13,649 nucleotides of DNA from an uncultured Methanobrevibacter sp. (GTDB taxonomy: Archaea > Methanobacteriota > Methanobacteria > Methanobacteriales > Methanobacteriaceae), in assembly GCA_902782595.1 (NCBI GenBank), contig CACZNW010000069.1:1-13649 (forward strand). Reading direction: 5' to 3'. The position numbers and the translations under genes were made by a program. Below the pieces are notes generated by a model. That model saw nothing but the letters and a program-made list of their open reading frames with translations, did no database searches and was not told where the DNA came from. Shown in pieces: positions 1 through 6,958 of this stretch (its first letter is position 1; each line of letters opens with the position of its first letter).

Positions 1-30
1 AGCATTTAAATCATTGTCAAATATTTCCAT
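1..30 (-). CDS. 5' end of an unidentified gene downstream of the Ftr paralogue (partial, runs off the left edge)
   Basis: Reading leftwards, an ATG at 30-28 opens a frame that stays open to the window edge and encodes MEIFDNDLNA. It lies 9 nt after the stop codon of the Ftr-like gene, and an AAGG-type ribosome binding site overlaps that stop (about 35-42). The spacing matches the tightly packed genes upstream, so this is probably the next gene of the same operon. Ten residues are too few to name it. By position it could be the last gene of an eha operon (ehaT-like), but that is a guess. Confidence 0.5.
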   Translation of the reverse strand, partial: MEIFDNDLNA

Positions 31-39
31 TTTAAAACC

Positions 40-930
40 TTACTTTAAGATATCTAATAAATTTATATTTTTATCTCCAAGTTTACCGTTGAAATTACCT
101 GCAGATATTCCAACCACTCCTTCAAATTCAAGGGAAGCGTCAATTCCCGCTTTAACTGCATTGTTCATTGATTTTTCATCAATTGCATTTATTACAACTT
201 CAGGGATATAGTTTACACCTTCGGGAACTTTGGATTCATCGCCTAAACGCTGCTTAAGTGAAGGACAGTAAAAGTGATTTGTTGTCGGACCTATTTCCGG
301 GAAATTTGTTTCGGGCTTTGAAGCTGCTGAGCAAATATCAAATGGTGCGGTTGCACCTTCCACATCCATTATTGCCTCGATGATTGCATCTCCCGCATTT
401 ATAACGGCTTCCTGAGTTTCACATAGATACCAGAAGTTACCTCCCATAGTACCGTTGTTTATTTTGAATTTTTCTTCGATCTGGAAATCGGGCACTGCAA
501 TCGGCACATTGATCATTTTTCTTCCGTATTCTTCTACAGTCCATTCGTATCCGTCACCACAGTGACCTACGATGTCCATCATTTCAATATATTCATCACT
601 TTCCTTATCAGAGTAGTCAAAAATACGTGTGAATGGTTTGACGAGTATGTCCTGTCTTAATCTGTATGACAGTTCAAATGCGAATTTTTCTATATCATCT
701 CCACCCAACCAGTACTGTACAACTGCTCCAAATCTGTTATCGGGAGTTTGTGACTCATTCAAAAAGCCTTCAACACCGCCTTCAACCCTTCCGATAACTG
801 CACTTGGTGTTGAAGTTGAATCGTATGCCGCTCTTTTTACAATTGCTTCAGTGGGTCCTGTGATTAGAGCCCTTACGTATTTGCCGTCAAAAGCTTCAAA
901 GAATGTGTCTTCTACTTTTTCATAATTCAT
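40..930 (-). CDS. ftr: Formylmethanofuran:tetrahydromethanopterin formyltransferase paralogue (Ftr-like) at the end of the eha operon
   Basis: The 296-residue product has the full length of Ftr (about 297), the cytosolic enzyme that moves the formyl group from formylmethanofuran to tetrahydromethanopterin, the second step of CO2 reduction to methane. Ftr-like segments run in order along the chain: VEDTFFEAFDGK near the N-terminus, GDGY then GRK in the middle, GGNFWYLCETQ followed by VEGATAPF, FYCP, PEVVINAI, and the C-terminal SAGNFNGKLG (276-285). Compared from memory with the canonical enzyme it looks divergent, particularly in the first 100 residues. It is therefore probably the second copy known from the eha operon of Methanothermobacter (called ftrII or an eha letter), not the housekeeping Ftr. 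The start is ATG 930 with AGGTGT upstream; it follows ehaR by 10 nt. Whether it is catalytically active cannot be settled here. Confidence 0.88.
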   Translation of the reverse strand: MNYEKVEDTFFEAFDGKYVRALITGPTEAIVKRAAYDSTSTPSAVIGRVEGGVEGFLNESQTPDNRFGAVVQYWLGGDDIEKFAFELSYRLRQDILVKPFTRIFDYSDKESDEYIEMMDIVGHCGDGYEWTVEEYGRKMINVPIAVPDFQIEEKFKINNGTMGGNFWYLCETQEAVINAGDAIIEAIMDVEGATAPFDICSAASKPETNFPEIGPTTNHFYCPSLKQRLGDESKVPEGVNYIPEVVINAIDEKSMNNAVKAGIDASLEFEGVVGISAGNFNGKLGDKNINLLDILK

Positions 931-940
931 TTTTTTACAC

Positions 941-1984
941 CTAACCTAATCCGCCTATATCCTGACCACGAATATTGTTTCTCATTTCTTTGCTGATTTT
1001 TAATATATCTTCATAGTTTTCATCAGTTATTATCCTGATTAAAGGATAATTCTCATCAAATACATCTAAAAACCGGTTTGTGATTTTTTCATCAATACCG
1101 TAGTCATTGAATAATTTTTTCAAATCTTTTGAAGTATTATAATCTTTAATAAATTCCAAAACCTTATTTTTATCATGTTTTGCATAAACATTTGCTATTA
1201 TGGCTGTTGCTACAGCACTTTGTGAGACAATTGCAATTTCGGCTACTTTAAGCGGATATTCATTTCCATTGAATGATATGCTTATTCCACCGTTTTTTCG
1301 GGCAAACTCAAGAGGCTGTACATCTGTTATGCTGTCTCCAATGTAGAGCATTTCATTAACGTTAATGTCGTCTCTTTTAATTATATTATCGATAGCCAGT
1401 TTTTTGCCCTGACCTCCAACTACCTCAATTTCTCTGATTTTATCATAAATTCCCATTTTTGGAATTTGTTTGAAGAAAATATCATCGAATAAACTGTAAT
1501 CGTCAGGATTTTTTAAAATCAGATTCTTATAATCAGTTATTTTTTGAATCTCTTCACTATTCAGTTCCAGACTATCCATATCCACATCAGTGTAAAATGT
1601 ATTTTCAAAAGCCACATCAAGATAATCGCAGACCGCCTCAATATATTGACCATAACTGGTACTAACAATATAAATATTCATAGCTTCCTTCATATAATCA
1701 AGCAGGAATTTTGAATCGTTAACCGCGCAGATATTATTTTTGGAAAAGTCAGTGAAATCTGCATTAGAAATATTTTCAACCACAAAGAAAGGCAGGATAA
1801 ATTTTAAGGTATTGCCAACTTTGTAACCTTCTTTTTTAAAAACATCAGCCAGATAATCATCATATAAACTGAGAATTTTAAATAAATCCCCTCCATTTTC
1901 TATGAAATTGGCTGCCATTTCATAAGCATTGTCATTTAGGGTAAGTGGACCTTCACAATCGCTGATAAATGATTTTTTAAACAT
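941..1984 (-). CDS. ehaR: EhaR, HAD-superfamily-like protein of the Eha hydrogenase operon
   Basis: A 347-residue soluble protein with the four HAD phosphohydrolase motifs. Motif I is SDCEGPLT (D9, with Glu11 where most HAD phosphatases have a second Asp); motif II is the serine in YIVSTSYG (S108); motif III is the lysine pair in GQGKKLAIDN (K194/K195); motif IV is YIGDSITD (D217, D221). I recall archaeal HAD proteins of this type being annotated as energy-converting hydrogenase A subunit R. A domain of about 120 residues between motifs II and III is probably a cap, and the last 90 residues are a helical tail. The start ATG 1984 has AGGTGAATC just upstream and lies 3 nt after the ehaQ stop. 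Its substrate and its contribution to Eha are unknown. Confidence 0.8.
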   Translation of the reverse strand: MFKKSFISDCEGPLTLNDNAYEMAANFIENGGDLFKILSLYDDYLADVFKKEGYKVGNTLKFILPFFVVENISNADFTDFSKNNICAVNDSKFLLDYMKEAMNIYIVSTSYGQYIEAVCDYLDVAFENTFYTDVDMDSLELNSEEIQKITDYKNLILKNPDDYSLFDDIFFKQIPKMGIYDKIREIEVVGGQGKKLAIDNIIKRDDINVNEMLYIGDSITDVQPLEFARKNGGISISFNGNEYPLKVAEIAIVSQSAVATAIIANVYAKHDKNKVLEFIKDYNTSKDLKKLFNDYGIDEKITNRFLDVFDENYPLIRIITDENYEDILKISKEMRNNIRGQDIGGLG

Positions 1985-1987
1985 GAT

Positions 1988-3349
1988 TCACCTGAAATTA
2001 ACTATTCTAATTGCATCCAATGGACAGATTGCTTCACATGTTCTGCAATAAATACATTTTTCACCATCAAATTCTATTTTATCCCTGTCGGTTAACGTTA
2101 AAGCATCAGTAGGGCAGTTTTTAACACAGATTGCACATGCCTGACATTTATCATCGGAAAGTGAAAAGTCACCAATCCTCTGTTTATATAAATAGGATCT
2201 TGCATAGTATAAGTCCTGGTCTTTGCTGTAGAAGTAATCGTCATATGCTCCGATGGCATCGAACTGGCATACTTCAACACATCTTCCGCAGTATATGCAG
2301 TTATCGCCGATTGTAATCGGATTTGGGCCGTTCATTTCAATAGCTTCAACCGGACAGACATTGAAACATTCTCCGCATGCAATACATTTTTTATCATAGA
2401 CTTCAATGTTTCGATCCATCAGATATGACCCTACCAGTTTTGTGAACTTGCCTATTTCTATACTGGTGTTGAGACTGATTTTCAGTTCTCGCTCCATCAT
2501 GTCATTTACTTTGTATTCAATGAAATGCTCAAAGTTCTGGTCGTTGAATTCCAAAGCAATCTGTTTTCCAACTTTCTGGAGAACTTTATTTAAACTGATT
2601 AAATCAAGGGATAATCTTTTTACATCATAATCAATGATACCTGATACAATATCGTAGGATTTAATCTCACTATACATTTTAAATGCTTTTTTACGTGAAG
2701 AATATCTGATTGCCCCTGAAGGACAGGAATGCATACATTCTTCACATCTTGCACAGTATCCCGGATTAATATAAGGCAGTTTATTAGTTCTGCCCACGTT
2801 AATGGCTCCCATTGACGGACAGACTCTTGTACATGTCATGCAACCGATACATTTAGGCTGATTTATAACAATGGCTTTTCCTCCCTTAACGGTTTTTGGA
2901 AGCAGTTCGCCGTATTTGATTGCATCTGTAGGACATACCCTGAAACAGTACCCGCATCTCACACAGGTATCCTTGTCTATTTCACTGTGAGGTTCATGAG
3001 TTCCGTCGGCCACAATATGAATTGAACCGTTTTTGCATGCCTGAACGCATGCTCCGCATGCCTTACATAGTTTAGTGTTGATGTTTGGAACATTTTCCTT
3101 TAATGGAGGGTCCATTTTAACGTCAAGAGATATTGCATCATAGGGACATGCATTGCGGCATAATACACAACCAAAACATGTGCTTTTTAATTTAATAAGG
3201 TCATCTGATTCATCCAAATAAACTGCATCAATAGGACATGATTCAAGACAGGGTTTATCTTTACAGTCTGCACATTTGGTCTGGTCAATGACATAATCCA
3301 CATCAACGTGTCTTAATGGTCTTGGTGTTTTAGTAAAACTATCAATCAT
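1988..3349 (-). CDS. ehaQ: EhaQ, 10x[4Fe-4S] polyferredoxin of Eha
   Basis: The protein is 453 residues long from the chosen ATG at 3349. It carries ten ferredoxin-type Cys motifs starting at C26, C58, C95, C129, C167, C199, C322, C351, C402 and C432. This matches the 10[4Fe-4S] polyferredoxin described for eha operons. Most motifs are CxxCxxCxxxCP; the first is widened to CxxCxxxxCxxxCP, the third ends CK and the eighth CQ. A cysteine-free, helix-rich stretch of about 100 residues (roughly 217-320) separates clusters 1-6 from 7-10. The role is cytoplasmic electron wiring between the hydrogenase module and ferredoxin-using enzymes. A GTG at 3358 would add three residues and overlap ehaP by 4 nt, but GGAGTGA sits 5 nt before the ATG, so the ATG is preferred. 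Confidence 0.93.
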   Translation of the reverse strand: MIDSFTKTPRPLRHVDVDYVIDQTKCADCKDKPCLESCPIDAVYLDESDDLIKLKSTCFGCVLCRNACPYDAISLDVKMDPPLKENVPNINTKLCKACGACVQACKNGSIHIVADGTHEPHSEIDKDTCVRCGYCFRVCPTDAIKYGELLPKTVKGGKAIVINQPKCIGCMTCTRVCPSMGAINVGRTNKLPYINPGYCARCEECMHSCPSGAIRYSSRKKAFKMYSEIKSYDIVSGIIDYDVKRLSLDLISLNKVLQKVGKQIALEFNDQNFEHFIEYKVNDMMERELKISLNTSIEIGKFTKLVGSYLMDRNIEVYDKKCIACGECFNVCPVEAIEMNGPNPITIGDNCIYCGRCVEVCQFDAIGAYDDYFYSKDQDLYYARSYLYKQRIGDFSLSDDKCQACAICVKNCPTDALTLTDRDKIEFDGEKCIYCRTCEAICPLDAIRIVNFR

Positions 3350-3354
3350 AACAC

Positions 3355-3361
3355 TCACTCC
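3355..3361 (-). promoter_or_regulatory. Ribosome binding site deciding the ehaQ start
   Basis: GGAGTGA overlaps the last codons and the stop of ehaP and ends 5 nt before ATG 3349. The in-frame GTG at 3358 lies inside this motif and would have no such site in front of it, so ehaQ most likely starts at the ATG. Confidence 0.65.
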
Positions 3362-4383
3362 ATAAATATATCCTCATTGAGATTAGATGCCTTTACTGTA
3401 ACATGTATATTTTCACCGTCGTCAAGTGAGAATTTGGAAATGAAGTATTTGATTACTGAAAACGGACATGTCTGGTAACAAATACTGCATCTTAAACATC
3501 TATCTTTATCTCTTACTATAGTGTCTTCTTTTTGGTCAAATGAAATACATCCTGTTGGACAATCCGGAATGCATAACTGGCATTTTTTACATTTTGATTT
3601 GTCCCAGTCTATGATTCTGATTTTTAACCTGTTCACTGCATTGGTTATGATTTCCAAAGCGATTTCTTCATCGGGAATGATTTTTAATGCCTTATCCCAT
3701 ATTTCAGATAAAGGCACATCATACTGCAGAAGACCGTTTTTTTCCAGAGCCCTCAAGTCCTCCTCTTTGGAGTTTATGTAGTTTTCAAGATACTCAACAC
3801 ATAAAAGAATCAGGTCTTTTTGATCCTGCAGGTTATCAACAAATACTGCCTTCATTGCTCCATTTACCGGACAGACTTCAAGACATTCGCCGCAGGAAAT
3901 GCATTTGAGCTGGTCCACAACCACTTTTCCGTCAATTTCACTGATTGCATCCACAGGACATTTCTTTAAACATTTTTTACATTTAATACATAAATAATCG
4001 TCAACCAGATACTGCCTTTTTGATGGAATAATGTTAAATTCGGGCAATATCAAATGATTATGACCGCATTCCAATGTTTTTGGGTCAGTCGGGCAGACTT
4101 CAGCGCAAAATCCGCAGCGAATACATGCTCCCTTTGTAATGACAGGATATGTGAAACCGGCACCTTCCTCTGTATCTTCATCACGAACCAGTTTAATGGC
4201 ATTTGGTGAAGGACATGAAGTTGTGCATGCTCCGCATCCTATACAATATTGTTTATTTACTATTGGGAAATCCCTGAACCTTTCCGGTTTGTCAGATATT
4301 TCCGGCTCTGATTTTGCATTTGCAAATGCATCAGTCCATGCTCTTCTTGCAAAGTTGTAAACATACCACATGAGAGATGACAT
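3355..4383 (-). CDS. ehaP: EhaP, 6x[4Fe-4S] polyferredoxin of Eha
   Basis: This 342-residue protein has six CxxCxxCxxxC motifs starting at C47, C87, C132, C161, C265 and C296, the count known for the eha 6[4Fe-4S] polyferredoxin. The first 45 residues form an aromatic/basic N-terminal helix followed by PERFRDFP ahead of cluster 1. That layout recalls NuoI/HycF/EchF, so the N-terminal part is probably the subunit that docks on the hydrogenase and hands electrons to or from the small subunit. A region of about 80 residues (roughly 180-260), helical and holding one lone Cys (C195), separates clusters 4 and 5. The gene starts directly after the ehaO stop, with GAGGTGA about 6 nt before ATG 4383. 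Reversible electron transfer to soluble ferredoxin is inferred from the family. Confidence 0.93.
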   Translation of the reverse strand: MSSLMWYVYNFARRAWTDAFANAKSEPEISDKPERFRDFPIVNKQYCIGCGACTTSCPSPNAIKLVRDEDTEEGAGFTYPVITKGACIRCGFCAEVCPTDPKTLECGHNHLILPEFNIIPSKRQYLVDDYLCIKCKKCLKKCPVDAISEIDGKVVVDQLKCISCGECLEVCPVNGAMKAVFVDNLQDQKDLILLCVEYLENYINSKEEDLRALEKNGLLQYDVPLSEIWDKALKIIPDEEIALEIITNAVNRLKIRIIDWDKSKCKKCQLCIPDCPTGCISFDQKEDTIVRDKDRCLRCSICYQTCPFSVIKYFISKFSLDDGENIHVTVKASNLNEDIFME

Positions 4384-5508
4384 TTATTTCACCTCTTCAA
4401 ATTTCTTGATATAAGTTTTTCCGGCTTCATCGGTAATTGCCACTCTTTCGGCACATGCAACGCAAGGATCGCTTGTTGCATAGGTAGCTACGGCATCAGC
4501 AACTGTCGGCACGTCACGAATCATATATTTTGCACAGGAATCCATATTTGCAATACTTGGAGTTCTGATTGAAATATTCTTAATAAGACTGCCGTTGGTT
4601 TCAATCATATAGGTAACTTCGCCGCGTGGAGCTTCATTTTTACGCATAGCATAACCTGATTTAATTTCAGCAGGAGTACGAACTTCACCATCAGGTATAT
4701 TTTCAATAGCTTGTCTGACCAGACTTATTGATTCGGGAATCTCATCGAATCTTGTTAATGTTCTTGCATAGTTATCCCCTTCGTTTCTTCTGATTACCTT
4801 GAAATCGAAATAATCATCATAAGTGTAGTGTCCTACACGATAGTCTTCTTTAACGCCGGATGCTCTTCCAATAGGACCAACTGCACGGCCTTTAATGGCT
4901 TCTTTTTTGGACATGTATCCGATTCCCTTGCATCTTAAAGCCAGTGCGGGACCTTCGGCAAACAATGCACGAGCTGTTTCGAATTCGTCTTCAATCGCCT
5001 TGAGGTTTTCAAGAATCGGTTTAAAGTACCTTTCATCAGCATCCATCCTGACACCGCCAACTACATTCCAACCCATATTAACTCTGTTTCCGGTTAAAAG
5101 TTCAATGGAATCCATTGCATATTCCCTTAACTCCAAAACTTTCATAAATAAGGTTTCATGGTCCATTGACTTGAAGAATGTGGAATTACCTAGCAGGTGA
5201 CTCTGGATTCTATCCAGTTCATTTGCAATAACCCTTAAGAACTGGGCTCTTGGCGGCACGTCAATGTCTGAAATCTGTTCAATGGTTTCTGCAAATGTTT
5301 GTGTATGCTCATATGAACAGATTCCGCATACCCTTTCGGATAAATAAATTCCTTTCTGCCAGGTCTTGCCTTCAATAATCTTTTCAATCCCTCTGTGAAC
5401 ATAACCGTATTCAATTTCCGCTTTAACTACTCTTTCACCTTCAGTCTGTAATTTTAATCTGATAGGTTCCTTTAAAGCAGGGTGAATCGGACCAATTGGC
5501 ACTATCAT
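4384..5508 (-). CDS. ehaO: EhaO, [NiFe]-hydrogenase large subunit of Eha
   Basis: The 374-residue catalytic subunit carries both nickel-binding motifs: RVCGIC (C61, C64) with H68 shortly after, and DPCVAC (C349, C352) near the C-terminus. These four cysteines coordinate the NiFe centre that takes up or releases H2. The protein is short, lacks the standard-hydrogenase C-terminal histidine (the sequence after C352 is AERV), and resembles group 4 enzymes (Ech, HycE) and NuoD. By analogy with HycE, where processing occurs after an Arg in the same place, residues 356-374 could be a removable tail; this is inference. It starts at ATG 5508, overlapping the ehaN stop by 4 nt (ATGA), with GGGAGGG upstream, so synthesis of the two subunits is probably coupled. 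Confidence 0.96.
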   Translation of the reverse strand: MIVPIGPIHPALKEPIRLKLQTEGERVVKAEIEYGYVHRGIEKIIEGKTWQKGIYLSERVCGICSYEHTQTFAETIEQISDIDVPPRAQFLRVIANELDRIQSHLLGNSTFFKSMDHETLFMKVLELREYAMDSIELLTGNRVNMGWNVVGGVRMDADERYFKPILENLKAIEDEFETARALFAEGPALALRCKGIGYMSKKEAIKGRAVGPIGRASGVKEDYRVGHYTYDDYFDFKVIRRNEGDNYARTLTRFDEIPESISLVRQAIENIPDGEVRTPAEIKSGYAMRKNEAPRGEVTYMIETNGSLIKNISIRTPSIANMDSCAKYMIRDVPTVADAVATYATSDPCVACAERVAITDEAGKTYIKKFEEVK

Positions 5509-5954
5509 TTTTGTTCCCTCCCACGGTCAGCAATAGCCTGTGGTCCCACCGCCAAGATGGCTTCCAATATTTCATTGGGTCTTGGCGGACATCCGGGAAT
5601 TTCTGCTGCAACAGGAATGAAATTGGAGGCAGGTGCATTTACATGACCCCCTTCCTGATTAAATACATCTCCGGATATCGGGCAGTTTCCAACAGCCACT
5701 GCTATTTTTGGTTCAGGAGCTTTATCATAAATTCTTTTTAAGTTGTCCTTCCATTGTTCGGTTACAGCACCGGTCAACAACAGAACATCAGCTTCACGAG
5801 GATTATTGTGAACATAGATTCCATATTGCTCTAAGTCGTATCTTGGGGACAGTAATGCTACGCATTCAACGTCACATCCATTACATCCTCCGCAATTTAC
5901 GATACAGACGTGAATTGAGCTTTTTCTCACAACATCCTTAATAGCATCTAACAT
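5505..5954 (-). CDS. ehaN: EhaN, [NiFe]-hydrogenase small subunit (NuoB-like) of Eha
   Basis: The 149-residue protein matches the short group 4 hydrogenase small subunits that hold a single proximal [4Fe-4S] cluster. The likely ligands are C24 and C27 (in the GCNGCD motif), C91 (in GNCPISG) and C122 (in GCPPRP). Three additional cysteines, C17, C21 and C31, flank the first motif and are not needed for the standard cluster. There is no Tat signal or C-terminal anchor, as expected for a subunit sitting on the cytoplasmic side of the membrane. ATG 5954 has GGGAGT upstream. The preceding gap of 37 nt after ehaM is the longest in the operon and divides the membrane genes from the hydrogenase and electron-transfer genes. 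Confidence 0.95.
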   Translation of the reverse strand: MLDAIKDVVRKSSIHVCIVNCGGCNGCDVECVALLSPRYDLEQYGIYVHNNPREADVLLLTGAVTEQWKDNLKRIYDKAPEPKIAVAVGNCPISGDVFNQEGGHVNAPASNFIPVAAEIPGCPPRPNEILEAILAVGPQAIADRGREQK

Positions 5955-5991
5955 TGTACTCCCTCTTTAATTTATATAACATAAATAAACA

Positions 5992-6390
5992 TTAATATTT
6001 AGCTTCCTTTTTTAATAATTCGAATAATTCTAAATGACCCATTTTTAAAGCTTCTTCATAAGATTTTCCATTTTTAACTTCATTAACTAATTTCATTTTA
6101 AGATTTCTTGCATCCTCATCAGATATTATTTCCAGTGTACCGTTAAACCAGCACAATCTTAAATCTGCATTGAACTTCTGATAAAGACAGATGTCCCTGG
6201 CCGATTCGTGTGTTGCATGCAGCGCAAGAATCGAAGACATGTCAAACAGGTGAAAGAAAACCTCTTCTACTTCTTCAGCACTACAGTCAAAATCCTTGGA
6301 AAGTGGAATTATAATATCTCTTTGCCAGGCGTAACTTTTTATTATTCTTTTCTGCATTAATTCTAATTTAGCGTCATCTTCCATTTCCAT
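5992..6390 (-). CDS. ehaM: EhaM, soluble subunit of Eha of unknown function
   Basis: A small soluble protein (132 residues from ATG 6390), rich in charged helices, with no membrane segment, no signal and no metal-binding motif of a known kind; its few cysteines are scattered. Assignment rests on size, position between ehaL and ehaN, and the known presence of non-conserved hydrophilic subunits in eha operons. The ATG at 6390 overlaps the ehaL stop by 1 nt (TGATG) with AGGTTGAT upstream. A GTG at 6405 would add five residues, and an ATG at 6384 with GTGATGGA in front of it would remove two. The true start among these is uncertain. Confidence 0.8.
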   Translation of the reverse strand: MEMEDDAKLELMQKRIIKSYAWQRDIIIPLSKDFDCSAEEVEEVFFHLFDMSSILALHATHESARDICLYQKFNADLRLCWFNGTLEIISDEDARNLKMKLVNEVKNGKSYEEALKMGHLELFELLKKEAKY

Positions 6391-6695
6391 CACATCAACC
6401 TGCACATTAATAATATATAAACTATAATTCCAACGATTAATCCCACTGCAGTTTCTTTTCTACCGTATCCCGGCCTTTCACCCATTACAAACCCTGCAAG
6501 GAGAAAACCGATTGCAGATAAAATAATATTGCCTGAATTAAATCCTAAAACCCATCCGATAATTGAAATTACAGTAAATGGAATATTGAACTTGGTTACC
6601 GCAACAAACGGTTCGCCATGCTGTTTGTAACTGTAAAGCAAACCAAGAATGGATCCGACAGCAAATGTGAGTATATAAATCATATAATCTAACAT
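6390..6695 (-). CDS. ehaL: EhaL, small integral membrane subunit of Eha
   Basis: The 101-residue hydrophobic protein has about four predicted membrane segments (roughly 5-22, 38-54, 57-72 and 80-98). A short basic loop, GERPGYGRKE, lies before the last helix. It occupies the ehaL position between ehaK and ehaM. The start ATG 6695 is preceded by AGGAGAT, and the gene begins 8 nt after the ehaK stop. No catalytic motif is visible. It probably belongs to the membrane arm of the complex; its exact role is not known. Confidence 0.82.
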   Translation of the reverse strand: MLDYMIYILTFAVGSILGLLYSYKQHGEPFVAVTKFNIPFTVISIIGWVLGFNSGNIILSAIGFLLAGFVMGERPGYGRKETAVGLIVGIIVYILLMCRLM

Positions 6696-6703
6696 AATAT
6701 CTC

Positions 6704-6958
6704 CTACATTGGTTTATAAAGCAATATGAACGAACAGATTATTGCCAAAAAGGTTATAACAAAACATACTTTCTCAATACTTTCTATTTTATGTGCGAAA
6801 TTACCCCGTGAAAGCAATACGAAAATTGCCAGGACAATTCCAATAATTACAATCGGAACAATAAGATATGAATGAAGCAGGGCTGTCAGTAATCCAATTA
6901 TGATTATTCCAATGGCGACCAATGCTGTAAAGTAAACAATCACGTCCTCGCTGTTCAT
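6704..6958 (-). CDS. ehaK: EhaK, small integral membrane subunit of Eha
   Basis: An 84-residue protein with three predicted membrane segments (about 7-27, 30-50 and 60-80) joined by short loops. It overlaps the ehaJ stop by 4 nt (ATGA), and GGAGTGGT lies just upstream, so translation is probably coupled to ehaJ. Identification rests on size, topology and gene order. No ion-channel or cofactor motif could be assigned by eye. Confidence 0.82.
   Translation of the reverse strand: MNSEDVIVYFTALVAIGIIIIGLLTALLHSYLIVPIVIIGIVLAIFVLLSRGNFAHKIESIEKVCFVITFLAIICSFILLYKPM

Noticed and set aside
5972..5979. TTATATAA before ehaN as an internal promoter
   Set aside because: It is only about 20 nt from the ehaN ATG, so a start 25 nt downstream would fall at or inside the start codon and miss the good GGGAGT ribosome site. 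Kept only as a weak possibility in the gap finding.
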